NCBI GenBank assembly: GCA_017471825.1
Contig: JAFURQ010000018.1
Coordinates: forward strand, 41,676 to 105,675
Direction: 5' to 3'
Length of the DNA stretch: 64,000 nt
Source of the DNA: Clostridia bacterium
GTDB taxonomy: Bacteria > Bacillota > Clostridia > Oscillospirales > CAG-272
Numbering within the stretch: the stretch's first letter is position 1; every line of letters starts with the position of its first letter. Both the position numbers and the translations under genes were made by a program. Below, piece by piece: positions 25,162 to 37,020 of the stretch. The notes below the pieces were generated by a model. It had not been told where the DNA came from. It worked only from the letters and a program-made list of their open reading frames with translations, and searched no databases.

Positions 25162-27018
25162 ATGAAAAAAAGACTTATTTGTTTAGTCTTGGCGCTTACT
25201 CTTCTTGTTGGCGCGGTAGCTGTTCTTGCTTCATGTGGCGGCGGTGACGATGACGTTGTTACCGATCCCTGCGCAAACGGACACACTGACGCGGACAACA
25301 ACGGTAAGTGTGACGTCTGTAAGACGGTTCTGCAGGAAGACCATGACTGTATCGATGAAGACGGCGATGAGTACTGTGATATCTGCGGCGACGAGTATTA
25401 TGCGCCCGTAGAGATCATCGACTATCCTTGGGATAGCGAGACTCTTATCTTCCAGTTCACCGAGAACGACAACAACAAAGAACTTCCTTCCGGCTGTCAC
25501 AGATACCTTGCCGGTGATGACGATCAGTACAACTTCACCATCGACAAGAACGTCAGAAGGAGAAATGCTGACGCAGAAAAGGCTACCAGCATAAAGATTC
25601 GTTATGCTGAGTACTGGCCCAACACCGACAACTACGGTTGGAGTAGCGTTATCGAAAAAATCGAAGATATAGTTAACTCCAAGGGTGTAAAGGATACTCC
25701 CGACGTGTACTGTAACTTCGTATACGACCTTGCAGGTTGCGCGGTTAAGGGTTATTTCGCAAACCTTAGAGGTACCTCTCGCGGTACCGGTGAGCTTGAG
25801 GGTCAGAACTACTTCCTCTTCATGGAGCCCGATTACAACGAGTCCGTTGATAACGGTGGTTACATGAACGCATGGATGAACTCCGTAACCCTCTCCAAAC
25901 ACAAGACATACCTTCTTGGCTCCGACTACTTCACCGACATGATTCGTGCATTCTTCATTATGCCCGTAAGCGTTTCGGTTCTTAACAAGGTTGGTCCCAA
26001 GGTAACCGGCGACTACGATGAGAACGGAACGTTCAACATCGATGACTTCTACGCTCAAGTTAAGGATATGTACTGGACCTACGACCTTCTTATAGAGTAC
26101 TCCAAGGCGGCTCATATCGACGACGGTAAGAGTGAAACCGCTCTTACTTGGCTTGGTGACAAGCAGGTTGGCTTCGCAGTATCCAGCGGCGGTCTTGCTA
26201 CCTGTGGTCTTATCTTCACTCAGGAGTTGGATATAATACGCTCTAAGTACAACGAGCAGAAGAAGGATAACGATTATTTCTACCCCACCTCTAACGATGC
26301 GCTTGAAGCATACAGCAGCGCTGTAAAGAAGCTCGTTACTGCCGAGGGTGTAGCTTATGTTGAAAAGGTTACAGACGCTAACGACCCCTATAACATTGAC
26401 AAGTACGGTGGAACCAAGGACTTCCATGCTATCCGTAACAGATTCTCCGAGGGCGCAGTTCTCTTCGGCGATATCATGATGGTCGGCGCGCTTGAGTACG
26501 AAGAGTATCAGAAGATGGCTGACGACGGCGGATTTGGCGTAGTTCCCGTTCCGCTTTACGCAGAGGATGCAGCAGAGACCTATCTTACTCAGATACATAA
26601 CGTTGCACGTCCCGGTGCTATTGCAAAGAACACTACTAAGTTCGTTCAGTGCACCGCATTTCTCAACTATCAGTCTACTCACTCTACCGACATTCTTAAC
26701 GACTACTACAACACCGAGCTTATGGTAAGAATTGCCGGCGGTGCTAAGGGTACTGTTGAGATGCTTCAGTACGTACGTGATCACGTTCGTGACTCCTTTG
26801 ACCAGGCTATGGAAGACGCTATGGCCGTATTCATTGGTAAGTCTGCACAGGAAAGAAAGATAACCTACATGTTCAGCACCGTTAACTTCGAGGTTGAAGA
26901 TATCCGTGCAGTATACACTGCGGCTCTTCCTTCAAAGTATAAGGCTATTGAAGACGACCCCAATCAGTTGACAGACCTTCAGCAGCTTCTTAAGTTCTTC
27001 ACAGAAGCAAAAGACTGA
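25162..27018 (+). CDS. Lipoprotein, extracellular solute-binding protein (family 1-like)
   Basis: 618 residues. The signal ends in lipobox LASC (Cys25). Residues ~36-80 hold two copies of the D-x-[DNG]-x-[DN]-x-x-C-D-x-C module (DADNNGKCDVC and DEDGDEYCDIC). The rest resembles large sugar-type solute-binding proteins: paired alpha/beta lobes, an FGDIMMVGALEYEEYQKM segment and a C-terminal GGAKGTVEMLQYVRDHV. It should capture a ligand outside the cell for an ABC transporter. No permease or ATPase gene is beside it, so the partner is elsewhere or absent. Codon choice is biased, suggesting strong expression. RBS AGAAGGAG. Confidence 0.8.
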   Translation: MKKRLICLVLALTLLVGAVAVLASCGGGDDDVVTDPCANGHTDADNNGKCDVCKTVLQEDHDCIDEDGDEYCDICGDEYYAPVEIIDYPWDSETLIFQFTENDNNKELPSGCHRYLAGDDDQYNFTIDKNVRRRNADAEKATSIKIRYAEYWPNTDNYGWSSVIEKIEDIVNSKGVKDTPDVYCNFVYDLAGCAVKGYFANLRGTSRGTGELEGQNYFLFMEPDYNESVDNGGYMNAWMNSVTLSKHKTYLLGSDYFTDMIRAFFIMPVSVSVLNKVGPKVTGDYDENGTFNIDDFYAQVKDMYWTYDLLIEYSKAAHIDDGKSETALTWLGDKQVGFAVSSGGLATCGLIFTQELDIIRSKYNEQKKDNDYFYPTSNDALEAYSSAVKKLVTAEGVAYVEKVTDANDPYNIDKYGGTKDFHAIRNRFSEGAVLFGDIMMVGALEYEEYQKMADDGGFGVVPVPLYAEDAAETYLTQIHNVARPGAIAKNTTKFVQCTAFLNYQSTHSTDILNDYYNTELMVRIAGGAKGTVEMLQYVRDHVRDSFDQAMEDAMAVFIGKSAQERKITYMFSTVNFEVEDIRAVYTAALPSKYKAIEDDPNQLTDLQQLLKFFTEAKD

Positions 27019-27031
27019 TATGTTATTAATG

Positions 27032-27065
27032 AAAAGCGAAGCTTCGCCAGAGGCTTCGCTTTTTA
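27032..27065 (+). terminator. Terminator after the solute-binding lipoprotein
   Basis: 11-bp stem AAAAGCGAAGC with its complement followed by TTTTT. Confidence 0.85.
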
Positions 27066-27079
27066 TTTGCGAAAGGTGC

Positions 27080-27108
27080 TTGAAAGAGCCTGAAAAATAT
27101 GTTAAAAT
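27080..27108 (+). promoter_or_regulatory. Promoter of the maf-nth-toprim operon
   Basis: TTGAAA at 27080-27085, 17-bp spacer, TAAAAT at 27103-27108. Confidence 0.65.
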
Positions 27109-27138
27109 CAATACGATAAATTCTTTCCGGAGACAGAT

Positions 27139-27738
27139 ATGAAAATTATTCTCGCATCAAAATCGCCCAGAAGAAAAGAGCTCTTCAGCAAGCTCGCCGA
27201 AGAGATAGGCTTCGAATTTGAAATAATCACCCGTGAAACTGATGAAAATCTTTACGGAGAGCATCCCGAAACGGGAGTTGCAACGCTTGCAAGAAGAAAG
27301 GGCGCGGCGGTTGCCGCAGAATATCCCGAGGCGCTTGTCGTTTCCTCGGACACTCTCGTTGAGCTTGGCGGAGTGCCGCTTGGCAAGCCCACAGACGAGG
27401 CAGAGGCGGCGGATATGCTGCGTACGCTTTCGGGCAGGGCTCATAACGTTCACACAGGCATAGCTATTCATTATAAAGGAAACGTATATAGCGGAGTTGC
27501 TACGACCGAGGTTATCTTTAGGGAGCTTTCCGACGGTGAAATCAACGCCTACGTTGCCACGGGAGAGCCGATGGATAAGGCCGGCGCTTACGGCATTCAG
27601 GGTGAGGGCGGAAGGCTTGTGTGCGGCTATAACGGAGAATTTGACACTGTTGTCGGATTTAACATAACTCTTCTTTGCAGACTGATTGAAGAGGCGGTTG
27701 GCGGAGTTTCGTCCTTGAGAGGTGCGTGTGATGACTAA
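27139..27738 (+). CDS. maf: Maf-like nucleoside triphosphate pyrophosphatase
   Basis: 199 residues. The N-terminal signature LASKSPRRKELF and the internal SSDTLVEL and GAYGIQGEGG motifs are those of Maf proteins, which hydrolyse dTTP/UTP or modified nucleotides to monophosphates and have been linked to septum control. Full length. Overlaps nth by 8 bp. Confidence 0.95.
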   Translation: MKIILASKSPRRKELFSKLAEEIGFEFEIITRETDENLYGEHPETGVATLARRKGAAVAAEYPEALVVSSDTLVELGGVPLGKPTDEAEAADMLRTLSGRAHNVHTGIAIHYKGNVYSGVATTEVIFRELSDGEINAYVATGEPMDKAGAYGIQGEGGRLVCGYNGEFDTVVGFNITLLCRLIEEAVGGVSSLRGACDD

Positions 27739-28402
27739 AAAAGAAAAGCGCGAGCGAATGGCTTTAATAGTCGAAAGACTGAAGGAGATATACCCCGAGG
27801 CTACCTGCGCGCTTGAATACGGCGGTGATCCGTGGCGTTTGCTTGTAATGGGCAGGCTTTCCGCGCAGTGCACCGATGCCAGAGTCAATATAGTTTGCCG
27901 TGAGCTGTTTTCCGTCTTTCCAACGGCTGAAGCAATGGCAAACGGAGAGCTTTCGGTAATAGAGAAAATAATCAAGCCCTGCGGACTTTTCAGAATGAAG
28001 GCGGCGAATATAAAGGAAGCATCCGAAATGCTCGTACGCGATTACGGCGGCCGTCTCCCCGACAGCATGGACGAGCTTCTCAAATTCCCGGGCGTCGGCA
28101 GAAAAATAGCAAATCTTCTTCTCGGTGACGTTTTCGGTCTTCCTGCCGTGGTGTGCGATACTCATTGTATAAGGATTTCGGGCAGGCTCGGTATGTATCC
28201 CGAAAAGGAGAAGAATCCTCTTAAGGTAGAAAAAATATTAGTGGAGCTTATAGAAGCTAGCGAGGGCTCCGATTATTGCCACAGAATCGTTAATTTCGGG
28301 CGTGATGTATGTACCGCGCGCTCGCCGAGATGTAACGAATGTCCGCTCTCTGACCTTTGCGAAAGGCACATAAGAGAAACGAAGGGACGGAGTGCGATAT
28401 GA
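27731..28402 (+). CDS. nth: Endonuclease III, DNA glycosylase/AP lyase
   Basis: 223 residues. The helix-hairpin-helix FPGVGRKIANLLLG carries the catalytic lysine, the catalytic aspartate is in VVCDTHCIRISGRLG, and a C-x6-C-x2-C-x5-C iron-sulfur cluster sits near the C-terminus. It removes oxidised pyrimidines. ATG at 27731 (overlapping maf) follows AGAGGTG and is preferred over the GTG at 27722. Confidence 0.95.
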   Translation: MTKKEKRERMALIVERLKEIYPEATCALEYGGDPWRLLVMGRLSAQCTDARVNIVCRELFSVFPTAEAMANGELSVIEKIIKPCGLFRMKAANIKEASEMLVRDYGGRLPDSMDELLKFPGVGRKIANLLLGDVFGLPAVVCDTHCIRISGRLGMYPEKEKNPLKVEKILVELIEASEGSDYCHRIVNFGRDVCTARSPRCNECPLSDLCERHIRETKGRSAI

Positions 28403-29013
28403 GAGAAAAAAAGAAAATTTCCTTGCCCGTAATTGTTGAGGGAAAATACGATAAAAATACTCTTTCACAGATTTTTGATGCTAAAATATTCACCCTCGGC
28501 GGATTCGGTATATTCAATTCAAAGGAGAAGCAGGCGCTTCTTAGAAAAATCGCCGAAAACGGAATAATTCTTCTCACCGATTCGGACGGTGGCGGACGAC
28601 AGCTTCGCTCCTTTCTTCTCGGTATTTTACCGCCCGAGCGAGTGCATAATCTCTATATTCCGAGGATAGAGGGAAAGGAAAAAAGGAAAAAGCACGCATC
28701 GCGCTCCGGGGTTCTCGGGGTGGAAGGAATGTCCCCCGAGGTGCTCGAAAAAATCTTCGAGCCGTTCATAGAGGACGGGGGGCGTGTAACAAAAACAAGC
28801 GCAAAAAGCACAAAAACCATAACAAAAGTTGACTTTTATGAGGATGGCTTATCGGGGGGTGAAAACTCGTCTGCCCGTCGCGCCGCACTTTGCCGACTCT
28901 TTGATTTGCCGGAGGATATGACCGCAAAGGCACTTATAGATGCCCTGAATCTGCTTGTAGGGTATGACGAATACAAAAACGCGGTGATGTCCTTGACTCG
29001 CGTACAGATTTAA
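28399..29013 (+). CDS. Toprim-domain protein, RNase M5-like
   Basis: 204 residues. The N-terminal toprim domain has VIVEGKYDK (catalytic Glu) and LLTDSDGGG (metal-binding Asp pair), as in RnmV, which matures 5S rRNA. The C-terminal half has the DGLSGGENSSARRAALCRLFDLP segment seen in the DUF4093-type RNase M5 proteins of Clostridia. It overlaps nth by 4 bp (ATGA). Placement here rather than beside ksgA is a little unusual, so an RNase M5 role is likely but not proven. Confidence 0.8.
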   Translation: MREKKKISLPVIVEGKYDKNTLSQIFDAKIFTLGGFGIFNSKEKQALLRKIAENGIILLTDSDGGGRQLRSFLLGILPPERVHNLYIPRIEGKEKRKKHASRSGVLGVEGMSPEVLEKIFEPFIEDGGRVTKTSAKSTKTITKVDFYEDGLSGGENSSARRAALCRLFDLPEDMTAKALIDALNLLVGYDEYKNAVMSLTRVQI

Positions 29014-29041
29014 AATATATAATATTTTATACCAAAAACTC

Positions 29042-29070
29042 TTTACTTTTCTTCTGTTTTGTGCTATAAT
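29042..29070 (+). promoter_or_regulatory. Promoter of nifJ
   Basis: TTTACT at 29042-29047, 17-bp spacer, TATAAT at 29065-29070. Confidence 0.7.
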
Positions 29071-29136
29071 GCTTCTTTGAGGGAAACCTCATTGATATTC
29101 AGGATAATTAAAAATTATTATATGGAGGAAAAACCA

Positions 29137-32733
<3,597 letters not shown>

Positions 32734-32752
32734 TTAAGCTTCAAAAACAATA

Positions 32753-32786
32753 AAAAGACCGCCGCGAATATCGCGGCGGTTTTTGT
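32753..32786. terminator. Bidirectional terminator between nifJ and the AraC regulator
   Basis: ACCGCCGCG stem with its complement, A5 before and T5 after, between convergent genes. Confidence 0.85.
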
Positions 32787-33613
32787 TATGCCATCATCCT
32801 GTATTTTAGCGGAGTCATTCCCGTCATTTTCTTGAATCTCTGGATAAAATTATTGTAATCGGAGAAGCCGACAAGAAGGGCTATTTCTGCAACGGTGTGA
32901 TCGGTTGTGAGAAGCAGATGCTTTGCTCGCTCCATTTTCTTCTCCAAAATGTAATGCTTTACGCTCGTATTGAAATTTTCACGGAAAATCTGATAAAGCC
33001 TTCCTCGGCTGATCATAAAGCTTTTGCATATCTGCTCTGCGGTTAAGGGCTCGCTGAGGTTTTCGTCTATATATTGCTTAATGCTCGCGGCAAGCTCATT
33101 TTCCTTAAGGAAAATAGCCTCAGAGAGCCAGAATTGCAAAATGCAGGATTTCAATATATTGCAGGTTGCCTCTACCTGCTCCTCGGTCAACACGGTGAGG
33201 TTTTCGTAAGCCGACACAAGCCTTTTTTTCTCTATACCGTTCTGCCTCGCGTACTCAGTGACGTCGTAGCACTCGTTATGAACGCGGTATTCGCCGAAGA
33301 GTATGTACCCTATAACAAGTCTTTCAAAGTGAATGGGGGTTATGGTTTCGCGTATTCCCGCGTGGCAGAGATAGGAAAAGGTGCGTCCGCTGCTCTGACA
33401 AAGGCGGCAGGATTCCTCATCGGAGTGCCTGCATTTTTCTGCGCGCTCGGGGCTCTCTCTGATAATATGGCAGAAATCTGTCAGGTACCCCTCGGGCGGA
33501 TACGAGGTCAGAAATCGGAAGTCCTTATCAAAAATACTTATCGGCGTTTGCAGAAGCATATAAACATCCTCTAAAATTTTTGACAGCTTTTCCTTGTTAT
33601 ATCTTATATCCAT
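32786..33613 (-). CDS. AraC-family regulator with PocR sensory domain
   Basis: 275 residues. The N-terminal ~165 form a PocR-type ligand domain with conserved cysteines (AEKCRHSDEESCRLC and SYLCHAG), and the C-terminal ~100 carry two AraC helix-turn-helix motifs (TAEQICKSFMISRGRLYQIF and TVAEIALLVGFSDYNNFIQRF). PocR domains are known or predicted to sense small hydroxylated carbon compounds. It is divergent from the cupin-hydrolase pair, which it most likely activates; that pair has a good -10 (33689-33694) but no good -35, as expected for an activated promoter. Confidence 0.9.
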   Translation of the reverse strand: MDIRYNKEKLSKILEDVYMLLQTPISIFDKDFRFLTSYPPEGYLTDFCHIIRESPERAEKCRHSDEESCRLCQSSGRTFSYLCHAGIRETITPIHFERLVIGYILFGEYRVHNECYDVTEYARQNGIEKKRLVSAYENLTVLTEEQVEATCNILKSCILQFWLSEAIFLKENELAASIKQYIDENLSEPLTAEQICKSFMISRGRLYQIFRENFNTSVKHYILEKKMERAKHLLLTTDHTVAEIALLVGFSDYNNFIQRFKKMTGMTPLKYRMMA

Positions 33614-33738
33614 AGTGTTTTTCTCCTGTTTTTTACAAAAACAATGTTTTAATATACGAATGCTATATATTTTTGCGAAATACTGTACTATAATAATTTT
33701 GGAAAGAATATTTTTACAAATTTGAGGGAGGAAATAAT

Positions 33739-34929
33739 ATGAAACTCAGCGAAAGCTTATTAAAAGAGGGCAACGGTATTTTGCGCCTGAAGCCCACGTG
33801 GGTACCGAGAAGCTTTTGCCGTCCCGGCAAGCGCATAAAGCTTCACCCGGACGATTATTACATACTCGGCCTTGAAAGAGGCGGTATAGACGAGCGTTGG
33901 TTTGCCTCTACCACCTGGGCGGAAAACGGCCCCGACACCCCCGAGGACGAGGGACTCAGCTACGTTGTATCCAAGGACGGCAGTGAGCAGATGTTGCTTC
34001 GCGACGTTGTGGAGGAGCTTGGAGAGAAAATAATAGGCGATTTGTGGGACAAGTATCATAAGTGGCCGATGTTTTCTAAATTCTTTGATAATGCAGGCCC
34101 ATTGCCGCACCACATTCACCACCGTGACGAGCACGCGGCGCGAGTAGGAGCGGCAGGAAAGCCCGAGATGTATTTCTTCCCCGCGCAGATGAACAATCAC
34201 GGCGGAGAATTTCCATTCACGTTTTTCGGATTGAATCCCTGCTGTACAAAGGAAGAAATTAAAAGCTGTCTTGAAAATTTCCACAAGGGCGACAACCGTC
34301 TTCTTGATTATTCGCAGGCTTATAAAATAGAGCTTGATACCGGTTGGGACGTGCCTCCCGGGGTTTTGCACGCGCCCGCAAGCCTTTGCACCTATGAGCC
34401 GCAGTTTGCCTCCGACGTTTACGCTATGTATCAGTCGGTGCTTTACGGCGGTCAGTGTGTTGGCGAGGAGCTGTTATGGAAGAATTGTCCCGAGGAAGAA
34501 AAGGGCAATTTCGATTATCTGATGGACGTTATAGATTGGGAGCTTAACGTTGATCCCGATTTTAAGAAAAACCGCTTTATGCGCCCGATAATAGACCGTG
34601 AGGACGAGGCACACAGGGAAGAGTGGGTTTGTTATAAGAGCAAGCTCGCTTGCGCAAAGCGCCTGACGGTATACCCGGGACAGACGGTAACGGTAAAGGA
34701 TAGCGCGGCATACGGTATGATAATGCTACAGGGACACGGCACCTTTGGCGAGCATCCCATTGAAACCCCCGCGCTGATAAGGTACGGTCAGCTTACAAAC
34801 GATGAGTATTTTGTAAGTGCAGACGCCGCCAAGGCAGGCGTTGTTATCGTGAATACAAGCGCAAGCGACCCGATCGTTATGCTGAAGCATTTTGCGGAAA
34901 ATCCCGACCTTGAGAGGTTTTTTAAATGA
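33739..34929 (+). CDS. Cupin-type protein, phosphomannose-isomerase-like
   Basis: 396 residues, cytoplasmic. HIHHRDEHA near residue 125 and PPGVLHAPASL near 210 are the two metal-binding cupin strands, arranged as in class I mannose-6-phosphate isomerases. A second jelly-roll-like part follows (LTVYPGQTVTVKDSAAYGMIMLQGHG). A sugar isomerase or epimerase acting on the product of the adjacent hydrolase is the best guess. RBS GAGGGAGGA. It overlaps the next gene by 4 bp. Confidence 0.65.
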   Translation: MKLSESLLKEGNGILRLKPTWVPRSFCRPGKRIKLHPDDYYILGLERGGIDERWFASTTWAENGPDTPEDEGLSYVVSKDGSEQMLLRDVVEELGEKIIGDLWDKYHKWPMFSKFFDNAGPLPHHIHHRDEHAARVGAAGKPEMYFFPAQMNNHGGEFPFTFFGLNPCCTKEEIKSCLENFHKGDNRLLDYSQAYKIELDTGWDVPPGVLHAPASLCTYEPQFASDVYAMYQSVLYGGQCVGEELLWKNCPEEEKGNFDYLMDVIDWELNVDPDFKKNRFMRPIIDREDEAHREEWVCYKSKLACAKRLTVYPGQTVTVKDSAAYGMIMLQGHGTFGEHPIETPALIRYGQLTNDEYFVSADAAKAGVVIVNTSASDPIVMLKHFAENPDLERFFK

Positions 34930-36962
34930 AAAAATGGTATAAGGGTGTTTATCGCCGTCAGCTGACGGATATGCACATTCACGATCTGGATGACAGATTT
35001 TTATCAAGGCTTGATGCCGACGAGTACTATGAAAACCTCGTTATAGCAGGCATTCAAAGCCCGATGATATATCTTCAGTCGCATATAGGTCTGTGCAACT
35101 ATCCGACGGAGAGCGCAAGGACGCACAAGCGCTTTCTTAACGGAGAAAATGAAATCAAAAGGCTTATAGATAAATGTAAGGCCGGCGGAATGAATGTCGT
35201 CGGCTATTACAGTCTTATCTTCAATAACCACGCCGCCGAGACACATCCCGAATGGGAAATGGTTCACTCGAGCGGAGAAACCTGGAGAGAGCAGGGACAG
35301 CGCTATGGGCTCTGCTGCCCTAACAACGAGGAATACCGCGAATTTGTAAAGGTGCAAATAGATGAGCTTGCGCGCGAGTTCAAAAACCTTGACGGTCTGT
35401 TTTTTGATATGCCGTATTGGGAGGTTCCGTGCTACTGTGACTCCTGCAAAAAGAAATTTAAAGAAGAAACAGGCAACGTTTTACCCGCAAAAGAGGACTG
35501 GAGCGATCCCAATTGGCTTCGCTACGTAAAAGCACGTCAGGATTTTATGGTGGATTTTGTAAAATTTGTAAGGGCATACACTGTAAAGACGATGCCTTGG
35601 GTAACCGTTGAGTTCAATTACGCGGCTGTAATAGGCTGTGATTGGCTCGGCGGCTCGACAGAGGGGATAAACGCCGAGTGCGAGTTCACGGGCGGTGACC
35701 TTTACGGTGACCTTTATGCTCACTCCTTTGCTTGCAAATATTATTACGGAGTTACCAAGCATCAACCGTTTGAGTATATGACCTGTCGCTGTGATAAAAG
35801 CCTTCGCGAGCACACGGTTACAAAGCCTCAGAGCGCGCTTGAGCACGAGATTCTGTTGACGGCGGCTCACCACGGAGCCTCGCTCATAATTGATGCTATC
35901 GATCCTGTCGGCACGCTTGACAGAAGGGTGTATGAGAGAGTTGGCGCCGCGTTCAAGCGTCAGCTTCCGTTTGAGCCTTATATGGACAAGGGTGAGCTAT
36001 ATGCCGAGGTAGGCGTATATTTTGACAGCAAAACGATGTTTTCGAAAAAGGGTGGCGACAGATATAACAGAACCTGTGCCATCGGTGCGGTTAAAAAGCT
36101 TATCGAATGTCATATTCCCACGGCGGTGATAGCAAACGGCGGTCTTGATAATCTTTCAAAATATCAGATGATTATCGCTCCGTCACTTCAGGATTTTGAC
36201 AATGACGAGCCGTTGAAGCTTATCGATTACGTTAAAAACGGAGGAACGCTATATCTGTCTGGTGGCTCGGATTCCCGATTGATGAGGGAGTTTTTCGGCG
36301 CCGAGGTGATAGGCGAAACCTATTCGGACACAAGCTTTCCTTGCGTTCAGTTCGGAGCCAGGGTGTACATATCTCCGAAAGCCGAGGCAGAGCATCTTTT
36401 CGGCGAATTTAACAGGGAATATCCGCTACCTCTTACGTATTACTTACCAATCGTTAAGAACGCACGGGGTAGGGTTAAAGCTACAATTACTCTGCCATAC
36501 GCCGATCCGGATAACAATTACCTCTTTGCATCTATTCACTCTTGCCCACCGTGGAAGAGCACTGAGCATCCTGCGCTTATAGAGAGCAAATACGGCAAGG
36601 GAAGGGTAATATGGTGTGCGGCAGAGCTCGAATATGACGACAGGGAAGCCTTTAAGACGGTATTTCAAAATATCGTCCTTGAAAACGTTAAGAAAAAATA
36701 CGAGCTGAATGCAGGTAAGGCAATAGAGATGGTCGTATTTGAATCCGACGGTGAGGTGCTGGTGTCGCTGTGTGATCTTCAATATGACGAAACAAAGACG
36801 AGTGCAGACGTTACGCTTACGTTCAAAGCGAGCGGGCACCCAAGCAGAATTTACAACATAGGCGAAAGCAGATCGCTTGATTATACCTACGATTCGGATT
36901 CCGGCACCTGCACGGCAAAGCTTTCGGTAAAGGATTTCATTATGCTCGAAATTGCTTATTAA
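34926..36962 (+). CDS. Putative glycoside hydrolase, TIM barrel plus GATase-like domain
   Basis: 678 residues without a signal peptide. The N-terminal ~330 look like a beta/alpha barrel. GLFFDMPYW at residues ~157-165, followed by a CYCDSCKKKF cysteine cluster, resembles uncharacterised GH29/GH42-like and alpha-L-fucosidase-like proteins. Residues ~385-560 resemble the beta-galactosidase trimerisation (glutamine-amidotransferase-like) domain (YQMIIAPSLQDFD, YVKNGGTLYLSGG, GKGRVIWCAAEL), and a small C-terminal beta domain follows. Catalytic residues cannot be assigned with confidence. Coupled to the cupin gene and probably controlled by the PocR-AraC protein. Confidence 0.6.
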   Translation: MKKWYKGVYRRQLTDMHIHDLDDRFLSRLDADEYYENLVIAGIQSPMIYLQSHIGLCNYPTESARTHKRFLNGENEIKRLIDKCKAGGMNVVGYYSLIFNNHAAETHPEWEMVHSSGETWREQGQRYGLCCPNNEEYREFVKVQIDELAREFKNLDGLFFDMPYWEVPCYCDSCKKKFKEETGNVLPAKEDWSDPNWLRYVKARQDFMVDFVKFVRAYTVKTMPWVTVEFNYAAVIGCDWLGGSTEGINAECEFTGGDLYGDLYAHSFACKYYYGVTKHQPFEYMTCRCDKSLREHTVTKPQSALEHEILLTAAHHGASLIIDAIDPVGTLDRRVYERVGAAFKRQLPFEPYMDKGELYAEVGVYFDSKTMFSKKGGDRYNRTCAIGAVKKLIECHIPTAVIANGGLDNLSKYQMIIAPSLQDFDNDEPLKLIDYVKNGGTLYLSGGSDSRLMREFFGAEVIGETYSDTSFPCVQFGARVYISPKAEAEHLFGEFNREYPLPLTYYLPIVKNARGRVKATITLPYADPDNNYLFASIHSCPPWKSTEHPALIESKYGKGRVIWCAAELEYDDREAFKTVFQNIVLENVKKKYELNAGKAIEMVVFESDGEVLVSLCDLQYDETKTSADVTLTFKASGHPSRIYNIGESRSLDYTYDSDSGTCTAKLSVKDFIMLEIAY

Positions 36963-36989
36963 GTCATACCCGTGTCAATTTATATAACG

Positions 36990-37017
36990 AAAGCCGTCGC
37001 GACCGCGACGGCTTTTT
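36990..37017. terminator. Bidirectional terminator
   Basis: AAGCCGTCGCG stem with its complement and a 2-nt loop plus T run, between convergent genes. Confidence 0.85.
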
Positions 37018-37020
37018 GCT

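Noticed and set aside
25231-26784. Long antisense frame opposite the solute-binding lipoprotein
   Set aside because: Same codon-bias artefact; no start signals or motifs.
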